Below are positions 43,133-51,358 of a stretch of DNA of 64,000 nt, in pieces. This DNA comes from Deltaproteobacteria bacterium (GTDB taxonomy: Bacteria; Desulfobacterota; Desulfobacteria; Desulfobacterales; Desulfatirhabdiaceae), in the NCBI GenBank assembly GCA_016219185.1, contig JACRBZ010000072.1:149369-213368 (forward strand), read 5' to 3'. A program made the position numbers and the translations under genes. How positions within the stretch are numbered: the stretch's first letter is position 1; each line of letters begins with the position of its first letter. A model generated the notes under the pieces. It did not search any database, had not been told where the DNA came from, and saw only the letters and a list, made by a program, of their open reading frames with translations.

Positions 43133-44503
43133 ATGCAACAAAATGTATCTCAAGGCGCCACCCTGTTCGCGGTCGGTACTGCCTCATTTCTCATGCCTTT
43201 CATGCTCTCCGGCGTGGGCGTGGCCCTGCCGTCGATCGGCCGGGAGCTTTCCGCCAGCGCCATTCAGCTCAGTCTGGTAGAGACCGCCTATATGCTGTCG
43301 GTTTCCATTTTCATGCTGACCATGGGAAGGCTCGGGGATATTCACGGACGCCGGCGCATTTTTCAGTGCGGCATCGCTGTTTTTACGCTGATGGGTGGGC
43401 TGCTGTCCCAGGCGTGGTCCATCCAGGCGGTCATAGGATTCCGGTTTCTGCAGGGCATCGGCGGCGCCATGATTGCGGCCACGGGGATGGCCATTGTTGT
43501 TTCCGTCTTTCCCCCCGAACAAAGGGGCAGGGCGCTGGGAATCACCGTGGCCTGCGTATATGCAGGCCTTTCCTGCGGCCCTTTCATCGGCGGTGCCATG
43601 GTCACCGCCCTTGGCTGGAGATCCTTATTCTACCTGTGCGTGCCGCTGGGTGCCGGCAGTTTTTTTCTGGTTAGCCGGAAGCTACGCGGAGAGTGGGCGG
43701 ATGCCAGCGGAGAACCGTTCGACTGGAAAGGCGCAGCCCTGTATGCCTGCGCCATTGTCCTTTTGATCTTCGGAGCCGCCAATCTTGGCCATGCCAGATG
43801 GTCGTGGGGGTTCATCTCCGCAGGCATTGCCGGACTATGGATGTTTGTTGCCATGGAGGCGCACACAAAATATCCGGTGCTGAACGTGGGTCTTTTTCGC
43901 AATAACCGGGTGTTCGCCCTGAGCAGCCTGGCGGCCCTTCTCAACTACGCCGCCACCTTCGGCGTGACGTTTTTTTTCAGCCTGTACTTGCAATTCGTGA
44001 AGGGCATGACGCCGCAGCAGGCCGGAGCGGTGCTTATTGTCCAGCCCGTGGCCCAGGCCCTGTTTTCCCCGCTTTGCGGACGCCTTTCAGACCGATATTC
44101 GGCGGCATGGGTGGCCACGGCGGGCATGGCGCTTTGCGCGGTGGGTCTCGGTATCAGCACCGCCATCTCGACATCCACGTCCCTGACGGTTCTTTTCGCC
44201 ATCTTCCTGCTGCTTGGATTCGGCTTTGCTCTGTTTTCATCCCCCAACATGAGCGTGATCATGGGCAGTGTGGCTCCCAGGTATCTTGGCGTGGCATCCG
44301 GGCTCGTGGGCAGCATGCGCACCCTGGGCATGATGACCAGCATGACGATCATCACCGTTTTGCTGTCCGTCTTTATGAAAGGCCATTCGATCACATTCGA
44401 AACGCAGACCGATTTTCTTTTGGCGATGCGCGCCGCACTGGCGTGTTTCTGCCTGCTATGCGGCGGTGGCATTCTGTGCTCTATCGGCAGGCTGCGCCGC
44501 TGA
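43133..44503 (+). CDS. MFS transporter, EmrB/QacA-like
   Basis: The product is a multi-span inner-membrane protein of 456 residues from the ATG at 43133. In-frame starts at 43070 and 43028 exist, but these would place the duplicated leader inside the gene and have no clear ribosome-binding site. The MFS A motif is MGRLGDIHGRRRIFQ, after the second helix, and the helix 4-5 motif GFRFLQGIGGAMIAAT follows. LGITVACVYAGLSCGPFIGG resembles antiporter motif C. About 12-14 hydrophobic helices are seen. It probably exports a drug or metabolite by proton antiport; the substrate is unknown. The possible sigma-54 promoter upstream suggests regulation by the two-component pair that follows. Confidence 0.85.
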   Translation: MQQNVSQGATLFAVGTASFLMPFMLSGVGVALPSIGRELSASAIQLSLVETAYMLSVSIFMLTMGRLGDIHGRRRIFQCGIAVFTLMGGLLSQAWSIQAVIGFRFLQGIGGAMIAATGMAIVVSVFPPEQRGRALGITVACVYAGLSCGPFIGGAMVTALGWRSLFYLCVPLGAGSFFLVSRKLRGEWADASGEPFDWKGAALYACAIVLLIFGAANLGHARWSWGFISAGIAGLWMFVAMEAHTKYPVLNVGLFRNNRVFALSSLAALLNYAATFGVTFFFSLYLQFVKGMTPQQAGAVLIVQPVAQALFSPLCGRLSDRYSAAWVATAGMALCAVGLGISTAISTSTSLTVLFAIFLLLGFGFALFSSPNMSVIMGSVAPRYLGVASGLVGSMRTLGMMTSMTIITVLLSVFMKGHSITFETQTDFLLAMRAALACFCLLCGGGILCSIGRLRR

Positions 44504-44567
44504 AGATCCGAATCCTTCTTTTGCAAAAACGGATGCCAATTGCCTGCGGCATCCGAAGTCGGGTTGC

Positions 44568-44636
44568 GGATAATTATGGACTTTTCTCCGAATCGTCTAT
44601 ATTGAAAATGAATCGGAGCCTCAAAAAAGCCGAAAA
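44568..44636 (+). repeat. Duplicated leader, copy 2 (before the histidine kinase gene)
   Basis: GGATAATTATGGACTTTT begins the second copy. Compared with copy 1 it keeps TTGC just before, but lacks the GG of a -24 element. A preceding 8-bp hairpin (CGGATGCC/GGCATCCG at 44530-44555) is not present in copy 1. Confidence 0.65.
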
Positions 44637-44673
44637 TCTTGAATATCATACAATAGGGGAATGACTTTTCAAA

Positions 44674-46104
44674 ATGCGCTGGAAACTCTATTTGAATATC
44701 CGTCAAAAAGTCATTTTCGGGCTGACGCTCGGGATTATGGCTGTTGCGCTGGTGGGCGGACTTTCCTACCGGTATCTTAAAGAGATCGAGCGCAAGCAGC
44801 ATCTCGTTGAGGTTGCCGATGACCTGAACAATGTCATTCTGGAGATTCGAAGGTATGAAAAAAACTTTCTTCTCTATGGATCCGAGCAGGATTTTACCGA
44901 AAACCGGTTGTATATTGAAAAAGGTCTCAGGGCCATACAATCAATCGTTCCCGAAATGCAGAATTTAACGGGCGTCCCGCATTTGAATCTTCTCGATCAG
45001 GAATTTCTGGCATATCGATCCACCATGGATCAAATTGAAAAATGCGGCAGCCAGCACTTGCGATCCTGCGATCAGAAAATCGAAGACAGATTGCGGGAAC
45101 AGGGGAAAAAGCTCCTGGATATTTCTCATCAACTGGTCACTTATGAACGCCAGCGCATCTTGACCATCATCAAATCCTTAAAGAGCCAACTGGCGGCATC
45201 CATTGTTCTGTTCATATTTACAGGGGTGTTTCTGATTGTCGTGGTCATCAAAAAAATCATTCGGCCCCTGAAACTCATCGAACAGGCGACGCTTCAGATT
45301 GCTCAGGGGGATTTCAGCCATTTACCGATTACGGGCAATTGGGATGAAACCCAGCAGGTGTTGCAGGCGCTAAATCGGATGACTTCCGAACTGGAAAAAC
45401 GCCAGGAACAGCTCCTTCAGGCCAGAAAGCTCTCCTCCATCGGGATATTGACATCCGGCGTGGCCCACCAGTTGAACAATCCCCTCAACAATATTTCAAC
45501 CTCCTGTCAGATTCTTCTGGAGGAATTCGGCCAGGGGAACCCGGAGTTCATGCATAAAATGCTGACCAATATCGAACAGGAAGTCCACCGGGCCCGGGAT
45601 ACGGTCAAGGGGCTTCTGGAATTTTCCCGGGACAAGGAGTTTGCGCTGATTCCCCATTCGCTAAAGGAAGTGGTGGATCGGTCGGTCCGGCTCATGTCCA
45701 GCCAGGTGCCACCTGGCATCGATATTGTGCGGAATGTTCCGGCGGATATGATTTTAAATCTGGATTCCCAGCGCCTCCAGGAGGTTTTTTTAAACCTTCT
45801 GATGAATGCGGTCCAGGCCATTGAAAGTCCTCCCGGACAGATCCGCATTTCCGCCATACCGGATCAAACCACCCATCAGGCGGTCATCACCGTGGAAGAT
45901 ACGGGAGCGGGAATTCCGGAGAATCATTTCAGCCAGATTTTTGATCCGTTTTTCACCACCAAACCCGTGGGCACGGGAACGGGCATGGGGCTTTCCGTCG
46001 TATACGGGATCATCCAAAAGCATCAGGGCACGATATCCGTTGAAAGCAAGGTCGGCGAAGGCACCCGATTCAGCATCCGATTGCCTTTACAGCAATCCGC
46101 ATAA
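44674..46104 (+). CDS. Membrane-bound sensor histidine kinase (HAMP, NtrB-type)
   Basis: The 476-residue protein has a first membrane helix (about residues 13-33), a periplasmic helical sensor of about 135 residues resembling four-helix-bundle domains, a second membrane helix (about 173-192), a HAMP linker (IIRPLKLIEQATLQIAQGD) and the kinase core with His265 in GVAHQLNNPLNN. HATPase motifs are NLLMNAVQAIE, DTGAGIPEN and GTGMGLSVVYG. The periplasmic Cys124 and Cys132 could form a disulfide. The activator gene follows after 10 bp, so the two form a cognate pair. Confidence 0.92.
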   Translation: MRWKLYLNIRQKVIFGLTLGIMAVALVGGLSYRYLKEIERKQHLVEVADDLNNVILEIRRYEKNFLLYGSEQDFTENRLYIEKGLRAIQSIVPEMQNLTGVPHLNLLDQEFLAYRSTMDQIEKCGSQHLRSCDQKIEDRLREQGKKLLDISHQLVTYERQRILTIIKSLKSQLAASIVLFIFTGVFLIVVVIKKIIRPLKLIEQATLQIAQGDFSHLPITGNWDETQQVLQALNRMTSELEKRQEQLLQARKLSSIGILTSGVAHQLNNPLNNISTSCQILLEEFGQGNPEFMHKMLTNIEQEVHRARDTVKGLLEFSRDKEFALIPHSLKEVVDRSVRLMSSQVPPGIDIVRNVPADMILNLDSQRLQEVFLNLLMNAVQAIESPPGQIRISAIPDQTTHQAVITVEDTGAGIPENHFSQIFDPFFTTKPVGTGTGMGLSVVYGIIQKHQGTISVESKVGEGTRFSIRLPLQQSA

Positions 46105-46114
46105 GGAAGGTCGA

Positions 46115-47470
46115 ATGATGGCCGCGCGCATATTGATTGTGGATGACGAAAGCATCGCCCGGGAAAATCTGGGGTATATTCTCCGCAAGGAAGGCTTTGA
46201 AACCGTTTGCGTGGACAGCGGAATGAAAGCGCTTCAGGAGCTTGGAAACAGTGATTTTGATCTGGTGCTGACCGATCTTCGGATGCAGGGCATGGACGGC
46301 ATGGAAGTGGTGGAACAGGCCCGGGAAAAATATCCGAACACAGAGGTCATTGTCGTTACCGGTTTTGCCACGGTTACCTCAGCGGTCGAGGCCATGCAGA
46401 AAGGCGCATTTTATTATCTTCCCAAGCCCTATCAGATCGATGAAGTTCGCATTCTGGTGCACCAGGCCATCGAAAAACGCTCTCTTCGACAGGAAGTTGC
46501 CGAATTAAAGAAACAAATCCAGACCCAGCAGACGTTCCCCCTTCTGATCGGACAGAATCCCAAAATGATCGCCCTGAAAGACACTCTCGAGCAGATTGCG
46601 CCCTCGGACTGTACGGTATTGATTCTGGGAGAAACCGGTACCGGAAAGGAACTTGTCGCCAAAACCATTCACCAGTTGAGCCAACGTTCCGCAAAACGAT
46701 TTCTGGCCATTAACTGTGGTGCTTTTAATGAAGATCTCCTGGCCAATGAGCTTTTCGGGCATGAGAAGGAAGCCTTTACCGGTGCGCGGGGAATCCGCAA
46801 AGGCCTGCTGGAATCGGTTCAGGGCGGAACCATTCTGCTGGATGAGATCGGGGATATGCCGCTTTCCATGCAGGTAAAGCTGCTTCGGGTGCTTCAGGAA
46901 AGGACCCTGATCCGCGTCGGCGGGGTTGAGGAAATTCCCATCGACATCCGGATACTGGCGGCCACGAACAAGGATTTGAAAACAGAGGTCGATGCCGGAA
47001 AATTCCGGCAGGATCTGTTTTATCGTTTGAACGTCATTTCCCTGCACGTTCCCCCGCTGACGGACCGAAAAGACAACCTTGCCATGTTGTGTCGGCATTT
47101 CATGAAACGGTTCTCGGACGCCCAGGCCAAGGATGTGACTCGCCTGTCGGATGAGGCCATGGATATTCTGATGAATTACGGGTTTCCGGGAAATGTCCGG
47201 GAGCTGGAGAATATTATTGAACGGGCCGTAACGCTTTCAACCGGATCTGTAATTGAAATCAAACACCTCCCCGCCGACCTTCAGCAGCTTAAATTTCATA
47301 TTCAGTGCCAGAGAAAGAGCGATTTTCTCACGCTGGATGAAAATGAAAAATCGTATATCGCCTGGATTCTGGATCAGGTCGGAAACAACAAAACCAAGGC
47401 AGCGGCAATCCTGGGAATTGACCGGGTGTCCCTGTGGCGAAAACTGCGGCGGTATAACCTGGAAGATTGA
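46115..47470 (+). CDS. NtrC-type sigma-54-dependent response regulator
   Basis: The 451-residue protein has a receiver domain (Asp54 in VLTDLRMQGMDG), an AAA+ domain with Walker A GETGTGKE (172-179) and Walker B LLDEIGD (about 241-247), and a Fis-type HTH at the C-terminus (NKTKAAAILGIDRVSLWRKL). The sigma-54 contact loop reads EAFTGA (219-224), not GAFTGA. The start is the ATG at 46115 behind AAGGAAGG; the open frame extends far upstream inside the kinase gene but that part is a shadow. It should activate RpoN promoters, perhaps that of the MFS gene. Confidence 0.93.
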   Translation: MMAARILIVDDESIARENLGYILRKEGFETVCVDSGMKALQELGNSDFDLVLTDLRMQGMDGMEVVEQAREKYPNTEVIVVTGFATVTSAVEAMQKGAFYYLPKPYQIDEVRILVHQAIEKRSLRQEVAELKKQIQTQQTFPLLIGQNPKMIALKDTLEQIAPSDCTVLILGETGTGKELVAKTIHQLSQRSAKRFLAINCGAFNEDLLANELFGHEKEAFTGARGIRKGLLESVQGGTILLDEIGDMPLSMQVKLLRVLQERTLIRVGGVEEIPIDIRILAATNKDLKTEVDAGKFRQDLFYRLNVISLHVPPLTDRKDNLAMLCRHFMKRFSDAQAKDVTRLSDEAMDILMNYGFPGNVRELENIIERAVTLSTGSVIEIKHLPADLQQLKFHIQCQRKSDFLTLDENEKSYIAWILDQVGNNKTKAAAILGIDRVSLWRKLRRYNLED

Positions 47471-47531
47471 GTTGGGGCGGATTCGCCCGATTGGTTTCGT
47501 GTCGCGTCCATGAAACCCGAGCGCATAAAAC

Positions 47532-48869
47532 ATGAAAAAAATATCTGATTATTTCATTCTGTTAATTTGGGTCATTGTCATCGGAATGACCGCTACGGTA
47601 TTTGCACTGGAAAACGCAACTGAATCAGTTGGTCCCGCCATAAGCGCATCCGCCTGGAGCAAACCGGCGTGGCTGACGGAACTATCCGTTGGGGCAAAGG
47701 AAAGTTATGACAATAACCTTTTGGGCGTGTCCGGTGACGGCATGCCGAAACGTTATTCCTGGATCACCACGATATCACCGAAAATCCGGATCAGCTTTCT
47801 CCCCCTGTTGGAAAACCCCCACGTGCTGCAAGTCCTGTCACTAAGTTATGAGCCCGATTTTGCAACGTATTTTCAGGATTCGGAAGAAAGCAACACCGCC
47901 CATCGCATTTCCAGCACGGTCAAAGGCAAGTCGGATAATTTTTCTTTCACCCTTGATAATTCATTTCTCTACGTCGATGGCAGCAGTGTTGCCCCCACCT
48001 ATCCCGCTCCGGACAATGTTCGCAGCTCTTATGCCAATGGCTTTCCCCGTGAACGGCGGAATCAGTACCAGGACCGCATGAAAATGGCTTTTCAATGTGA
48101 TTGGGACAAATTCTTCGTCCGTCCAACGGGTTCACTGCTGTTTTACAACTTTTTGACAGATCAGCGGGCAATCAGCGGATATCAGAATTATGCCGACCGT
48201 TACGATATCAATGGCGGAGCGGATGTCGGCCGCAGGGTCTTTACGCAACTGGCCATTTTCCTGGGATATCGTTATGGGCACCAATATCAGGAACAAATCA
48301 TAAATTCGGCATACAGTTCCACCAACGACTATCACCGGGCCATTGTCGGCATTGAGGGCAAACCCTTCAGGTGGCTGACCCTGTCACTGCTTTGCGGGCC
48401 GGACTATCGGACGTATATGGACAGTGCCCCGGTGAACGATAAAAATCAGGTAAATTTTTATGGAGAGTCCATGCTGACCGCTGAAATCTCGGAATATGAC
48501 ACGATAACGTTTAAATACAAAGGATCACGATGGGTGTCCAGCACCGGACAGGCTCCTTTTTTTGACAGCAGCTATGACCTGAGCTGCCGTCACCGGTTTA
48601 ATAACGCGCTGACCTGGGATCTGGGCGGCCGGCTGAACACTGGAGATTACACGGTCGGAAACCTGACCACCGGATCCGCTCCCTCGCGACGTGATGATTG
48701 GATGTATGTTTTAACCACCGGCCTGACCTATAACATCACGGCCAATATCGGGGTTAATATGGGTATCACTGCCAACCTGGGCCGGAATCAACAGGATGGG
48801 ATAACAAACGGCAATTATCGTGAGTTCGACCAGTATTTGACCATGATCGGGATATTCAGTAAATTCTAA
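47532..48869 (+). CDS. Outer-membrane beta-barrel protein
   Basis: The 445-residue protein has a signal peptide (MKKISDYFILLIWVIVIGMT, cleavage probably after VFA near residue 26). The mature part has alternating hydrophobic/aromatic strands from VGAKESYDNNLLG on and ends with an aromatic residue (YLTMIGIFSKF), as outer-membrane barrels do. It resembles the putative beta-barrel porin 2 group often found beside polysaccharide export genes, but none are here. It follows the NtrC gene by 61 bp, so it may belong to the same regulon. No substrate can be named. Confidence 0.78.
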   Translation: MKKISDYFILLIWVIVIGMTATVFALENATESVGPAISASAWSKPAWLTELSVGAKESYDNNLLGVSGDGMPKRYSWITTISPKIRISFLPLLENPHVLQVLSLSYEPDFATYFQDSEESNTAHRISSTVKGKSDNFSFTLDNSFLYVDGSSVAPTYPAPDNVRSSYANGFPRERRNQYQDRMKMAFQCDWDKFFVRPTGSLLFYNFLTDQRAISGYQNYADRYDINGGADVGRRVFTQLAIFLGYRYGHQYQEQIINSAYSSTNDYHRAIVGIEGKPFRWLTLSLLCGPDYRTYMDSAPVNDKNQVNFYGESMLTAEISEYDTITFKYKGSRWVSSTGQAPFFDSSYDLSCRHRFNNALTWDLGGRLNTGDYTVGNLTTGSAPSRRDDWMYVLTTGLTYNITANIGVNMGITANLGRNQQDGITNGNYREFDQYLTMIGIFSKF

Positions 48870-48914
48870 CCGAGACTGCCGATATCCCTTATCTCCCCGT
48901 CTGCGCAGTCGTCC

Positions 48915-50354
48915 CTATCGTACCTTTACCTGGACATCGGCGGTTTGGCCGGAATTGTGATCGAGTGCCCATATCTGAACCGTCTGACGCGGCTTCAGCG
49001 TTTCAAGCAGATTGACAAAACTTTGTTCATCCCTGACCGGCTGATCGTCGATGGAAAGGATAATATCGTTGACTTCAAATCCGGCTTTAGCCAGGCTTCC
49101 CCCTGCCTGAAGCGATGCAATGGCGACCCCCTGTCCTTCTTCCAACCCGAATTGCTGGGCTTCATTTGCAGTCACCGGCCGAACGGTTACTCCCAAACGT
49201 CCTTTCAAGGAAATCGCCATTTTTTTGACCGCATTTTCCAGATTTTCGATTTTTACCTTCAGATCTTGCGTTTTCCCTCCCCGAACCACAGTCACGGTTG
49301 CTTCCTGACCGATTTCCGTGTTGGCGACCTCATTTTGCAGGGTGGATCCGTTTGGGATTTCCTTTCCCTGATAAGTCGTCACAACGTCGCCTTTTTGAAT
49401 GCCGGCAGCATCGGCCGGGCCTCCCTTGACCAGATCCGCAATGAGCGCGCCTTTGGAAGTTTTAAGATTCATCGCTTTGGTGAGATCCGGTGTTAACTCC
49501 TGAAGCGTTGCTCCCAGCCACCCGCGTTCCACCTTGCCATGCGCAATCAGTGACCTGGAAATGTAAACTGCCATGTTGCTGGGAATGGCAAAACCGATAC
49601 CTTCAAATCCACCGGATTCAGAGAAAATGGCTGCATTGACGCCGATCACCTTTCCTTCAAGATTCAGCAGAGGGCCGCCGCTGTTGCCTGGATTGATGGC
49701 AGCATCGGTCTGCAGATAGTCCTGATAACTGGTGGGATCCAGAATGCCGCGGCGATGCTTGGCGCTGATAATTCCCTGGGTGACCGTCTGATCCAGCCCC
49801 CGGGGATGACCAATGGCGATGACCCAGTCACCGACTTCCATTTTATCGGAGTCGCCGAAGACCACATGGGGAAGTTTTCCATTTGCCTTGATTTGAATGA
49901 CGGCAAGATCGGTCTTGGGATCGGCTCCCACGAGTTTGGCCGTGTAACGGTTGCCATCCGCCAGCAGCACTTCAATTTCGTTGGCGCCGGCAACCACGTG
50001 ATTGTTGGTCAGAATATGGCCATCGGCATCCATGATCATTCCGGACCCCAGTCCTTTCATCTCCCGTTTGAATTTTTTTGGCATCCGGCGGGGAGCGTTA
50101 AAAAAATAATGAAAGAAAGGGTCGTTTTCAAACGGAACCAACGGATTGTTGACTTCCTGATGCTGGGTCACTTCGATATGGGCAACTGCCGGAATGGCCT
50201 GTTTTGAAACAACGGCGATGGCGGTGCTGAGATCAATGGCTGAAGAATTTTCCGCAGTCGACGCGCTTATAACCAAAAATTGTGACACTCCCAGAGTGAT
50301 CCCCAGAACCAACAAACACACACAGCATTTTTTATTGAAATGGTTGCGTAACAT
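48915..50354 (-). CDS. Do/DegQ-family periplasmic serine protease (HtrA)
   Basis: The start is the ATG at 50354 behind GGAGGT; an open frame to 50456 adds 34 residues that would precede the signal peptide. The protein has 479 residues: a signal/anchor helix (about residues 10-32), a trypsin-like domain with His119 in TNNHVV, Asp149 in PKTDLAV and Ser225 in NPGNSGGPL, then two PDZ domains (about 285-375 and 390-470). It degrades or refolds misfolded periplasmic proteins. The gene is convergent with the beta-barrel gene and about 45 bp from it. Confidence 0.93.
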   Translation of the reverse strand: MLRNHFNKKCCVCLLVLGITLGVSQFLVISASTAENSSAIDLSTAIAVVSKQAIPAVAHIEVTQHQEVNNPLVPFENDPFFHYFFNAPRRMPKKFKREMKGLGSGMIMDADGHILTNNHVVAGANEIEVLLADGNRYTAKLVGADPKTDLAVIQIKANGKLPHVVFGDSDKMEVGDWVIAIGHPRGLDQTVTQGIISAKHRRGILDPTSYQDYLQTDAAINPGNSGGPLLNLEGKVIGVNAAIFSESGGFEGIGFAIPSNMAVYISRSLIAHGKVERGWLGATLQELTPDLTKAMNLKTSKGALIADLVKGGPADAAGIQKGDVVTTYQGKEIPNGSTLQNEVANTEIGQEATVTVVRGGKTQDLKVKIENLENAVKKMAISLKGRLGVTVRPVTANEAQQFGLEEGQGVAIASLQAGGSLAKAGFEVNDIILSIDDQPVRDEQSFVNLLETLKPRQTVQIWALDHNSGQTADVQVKVR

Positions 50355-50503
50355 TTGCACCTCCACGTGGATATGGGTTGATGGAAATACTATTTTCAGA
50401 GATTGCCCCAACTTACGTTTATTCCATGAGCGCGGTGACCCCCGGACCCGTTCCATGATAGGCTCACGTTTTTAGCTTGATGCAAAATGTGGCTATTCCC
50501 GGA

Positions 50504-51343
50504 TTACCACAAGACGAGCATTAAAATTCTGAGCCCCACAAGTCCCAGCGCAATGGAAAGACCACGGATGATCCATTCTCCCTTGATCCGTTCCGACAGA
50601 TGCGCTCCCAATTGGGCGCCTATTACAACTCCGATCGCTAAAGAAACGGTCATGTGAACGCCCTGATGGAAGGTTCCTTTGAAAATATGTACCATTGTTC
50701 CGGTCAATGCCATGATCGCCAGTATGAAATGGGAAGTTGCGGTTGCGATATGAACGGGAAATCCCAGGAAATACGACAGGATCGGTACATGGATGATTCC
50801 GCCGCCGATACCCAGAAAACTCGACAGATATCCGACAAAAACGCTCAATACGACCCCTAAATAAGGGTTGAACTCGTACTCATAAATGATGCCGTGCGAA
50901 TCCACGAGACTGCGGAGTATTTTGTGCCGTAAGGTACGGGGCTCTTTCCGGGTTTCCTTTGCTGGACCCGAACGGAGCACCAGAAAAATGGAAGCAAAGA
51001 TCAGCAGCACGCTAAAAATAATATCAAAAATGCGCCTGGGCACGATGGAGGTATTCATTGCACCGATAATAGATCCCGGGATGGTGGCCAGGGCAAACAA
51101 GAAGCCGGATTTGTAGTCGATTCGCTTCATCAGGGCGTAAGCTTCCGAACCCGAGGCTGCGTTAAAAAAAACCACGGCCAGCGAAATACTCGTCAACAAC
51201 TCCGGCGACCGGTCCGGATAGAGCAAGAGCAGAATCGGCATCAACACAAACCCGCCACCGGCGCCGATAAGTGTTCCATAGGCTCCGACACCAAATCCCA
51301 TGGCAATCAATCCCAAATATTTTTCAAAGGGGAATATCATCAT
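50504..51343 (-). CDS. TauE/SafE family membrane permease
   Basis: The 279-residue protein has about eight hydrophobic helices in two repeats. Each repeat carries the family motif: GTLIGAGGGFVLMPILLLLYP near residue 24 and SSFLGIGGGIIHVPILSYFLG near residue 174. Members export sulfite, sulfoacetate or related anions. It is the last gene of the cluster that begins with DUF202 and follows mprF after 15 bp. AAGGAG lies before the ATG. The link to lipid lysylation may be chance. Confidence 0.9.
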   Translation of the reverse strand: MMIFPFEKYLGLIAMGFGVGAYGTLIGAGGGFVLMPILLLLYPDRSPELLTSISLAVVFFNAASGSEAYALMKRIDYKSGFLFALATIPGSIIGAMNTSIVPRRIFDIIFSVLLIFASIFLVLRSGPAKETRKEPRTLRHKILRSLVDSHGIIYEYEFNPYLGVVLSVFVGYLSSFLGIGGGIIHVPILSYFLGFPVHIATATSHFILAIMALTGTMVHIFKGTFHQGVHMTVSLAIGVVIGAQLGAHLSERIKGEWIIRGLSIALGLVGLRILMLVLW

Positions 51344-51358
51344 GATATTTTACTCCTT

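Noticed and set aside
44530..44555. Terminator after the MFS gene
   Set aside because: The 8-bp stem is perfect but no T-run follows on either strand.
45806..46114. N-terminal extension of the NtrC-type regulator
   Set aside because: This stretch lies inside the histidine kinase gene in another frame; the ATG at 46115 has a ribosome-binding site and starts the receiver domain.
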